Source: Acholeplasma hippikon (GTDB lineage Bacteria > Bacillota_I > Bacilli_A > Acholeplasmatales > Acholeplasmataceae). From it: 64,000 nt of DNA. Both the position numbers and the translations under genes were made by a program. Where the stretch lies: NCBI RefSeq assembly GCF_900660755.1, contig NZ_LR215050.1, positions 496,001 to 560,000 on the forward strand, given 5' to 3'. Under the pieces are notes generated by a model, which saw nothing but the letters and a program-made list of their open reading frames with translations, made no database searches and was not told the origin of the DNA. Below, one piece after another: positions 63,112 through 64,000 of this stretch (the first letter of the stretch is position 1; every line of letters starts with the position of its first letter).

Positions 63112-64000
63112 GCTTAAAATCTCCTTCATAATATACTAATATTCTCACATAAGTTGCTCGGTAAATCATTGCATTTAAAAGTACATCTCTTATCTTCTGT
63201 TCCATTAAGAATTTTGAATTTGTTGTTTTAACAGATACTCTTGCGGCGTAATACTGATTTGTATCAAACTCTTCCATTCTTGCTACATAATATTGCTTAC
63301 TCAAGGCTTCAATATCCTCAAGATTTTTAAATGAGAAGATGATTGATACAATTAATTCTTTTTGATAAATACTTAAATCATCTAATAATTCTGATAACTT
63401 TAATGCTCTTGCTACAATATATTCAGTCTTATGGAAAAATGTCATTTCATAAGTTTGTTTATATTTATCTTCATAAATACTACTATCAACTTTTGTTGAA
63501 AAGAGTCCTTCCAAGAAGATAATAAATTTATTTGCTTTTCTATAATCTTTTGTATAAAACTCAGTATAGAGTTCTATATTTTTTCCATTAAATGTATAAG
63601 CTGTAATCATAAAATGTTTACAGTTAGCATAAAATAAAATATCTTTTAATTTTCTTTCGAAATTTTTTAAATCAGATTTGAATCTATAGATACCAACTAA
63701 CGTGTAAGTTTCATTATACACAAAAGGCTCGTAAAATTCATTAGCATAAACATATCTTTTATCTGCTGGGTCATAATATTCATATGCATTATAATCTACA
63801 ATCTTTAGTGAATTGATTTTATCAAATATTAAATACCCAATTCCCATTAAGGTAATTGCAATTGATAAGAAAAGTTTTGAATAAAATGCTAGACCAATCA
63901 TATTAATTAAAAAGATGATTGGAATAAAGGTAAAGGTTATTGACACCCTTATCATTGCGGTAAATCCACTCTTCATTAAAATAAATGCTAAAACGAACAT
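63104..64000 (-). CDS. Hypothetical membrane protein, probably truncated by the window edge
   Basis: 298 residues in view; the frame begins at the last base of the window, so the true start may be further right. Three hydrophobic segments (about 1-10, 20-40, 42-60) precede a ~235-residue cytosolic domain rich in Tyr, Phe and Lys (NEFYEPFVYNETYTLVGIYRF, EFYTKDYRKANKFIIFLEG). I do not recognise the family. Overlaps galU by 8 bp, so both are co-translated. Confidence 0.65.
   Translation of the reverse strand: MFVLAFILMKSGFTAMIRVSITFTFIPIIFLINMIGLAFYSKLFLSIAITLMGIGYLIFDKINSLKIVDYNAYEYYDPADKRYVYANEFYEPFVYNETYTLVGIYRFKSDLKNFERKLKDILFYANCKHFMITAYTFNGKNIELYTEFYTKDYRKANKFIIFLEGLFSTKVDSSIYEDKYKQTYEMTFFHKTEYIVARALKLSELLDDLSIYQKELIVSIIFSFKNLEDIEALSKQYYVARMEEFDTNQYYAARVSVKTTNSKFLMEQKIRDVLLNAMIYRATYVRILVYYEGDFKHD

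Overview
The window is AT-rich DNA from a mollicute, most likely an Acholeplasma-type organism. TGA is a stop codon here (for example at the ends of psuG and mvaD), which excludes the TGA-as-tryptophan code of Mycoplasma and Spiroplasma. The gene set fits: tmRNA, RNase P RNA, an RSH enzyme, a complete lower mevalonate pathway, a stand-alone acyl-ACP thioesterase, ECF-type S components and many lipoproteins or membrane proteins with Firmicute-like regulation (T-box, TPP, yybP-ykoY and S15 leaders). Species cannot be fixed from sequence alone.

Region 1 (1 to about 14.1 kb) is accessory DNA next to the 3' end of the tmRNA gene. It holds the tail of an IS21-type istB, a compact OLD-nuclease plus mini SF1 helicase pair (Gabija-like), a candidate ~90-nt structured RNA, a DUF3644/HEPN-like gene, a type IC restriction-modification operon with its own small XRE regulator (xre-hsdM-hsdS-hsdR), phased tandem repeats, a GLUG-repeat lipoprotein and an intact IS3-family element with a 5-bp target duplication. 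This is a defence island. The strongest candidate for something undescribed is the stretch 0.8-4.5 kb.

Region 2 (14.15-29.2 kb) is chromosomal: tmRNA, a small conserved-looking ORF, an ECF S component, an M20 amidohydrolase, a 5'-nucleotidase lipoprotein, GMP reductase, an acyl-ACP thioesterase, a second copy of the same IS (same length, but killed by two nonsense mutations), the operon mvaK1-mvaD-mvaK2-fni making isopentenyl and dimethylallyl diphosphate, and the rightward operon ppiB-psuK-psuG for pseudouridine breakdown.

Region 3 (29.2-53 kb) starts with a manganese-type yybP-ykoY riboswitch in front of a P-type ATPase, then rnpB, and then long leftward runs of housekeeping genes: pnp, rpsO, darA-ribF-truB, trxA, mutS2, rluD-lspA-(membrane protein)-YlbL-like protease-comEB-msrA-aspS-hisS-GNAT behind a T-box, and AI-2E-type permease-dtd-rel-apt. 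rnhC points the other way.

Region 4 (53-64 kb) has rarA, an Old Yellow Enzyme, RNase J, recU, thiT behind a TPP riboswitch with its own terminator, a three-gene operon ending in NfeD and SPFH/stomatin proteins, an M42 aminopeptidase, a small membrane protein, a strongly promoted ~146-nt non-coding RNA of unassigned class, galU and a partial membrane protein. Several start codons were moved from the longest reading frame because the Shine-Dalgarno sequence contains GGTG, which mimics a GTG start.
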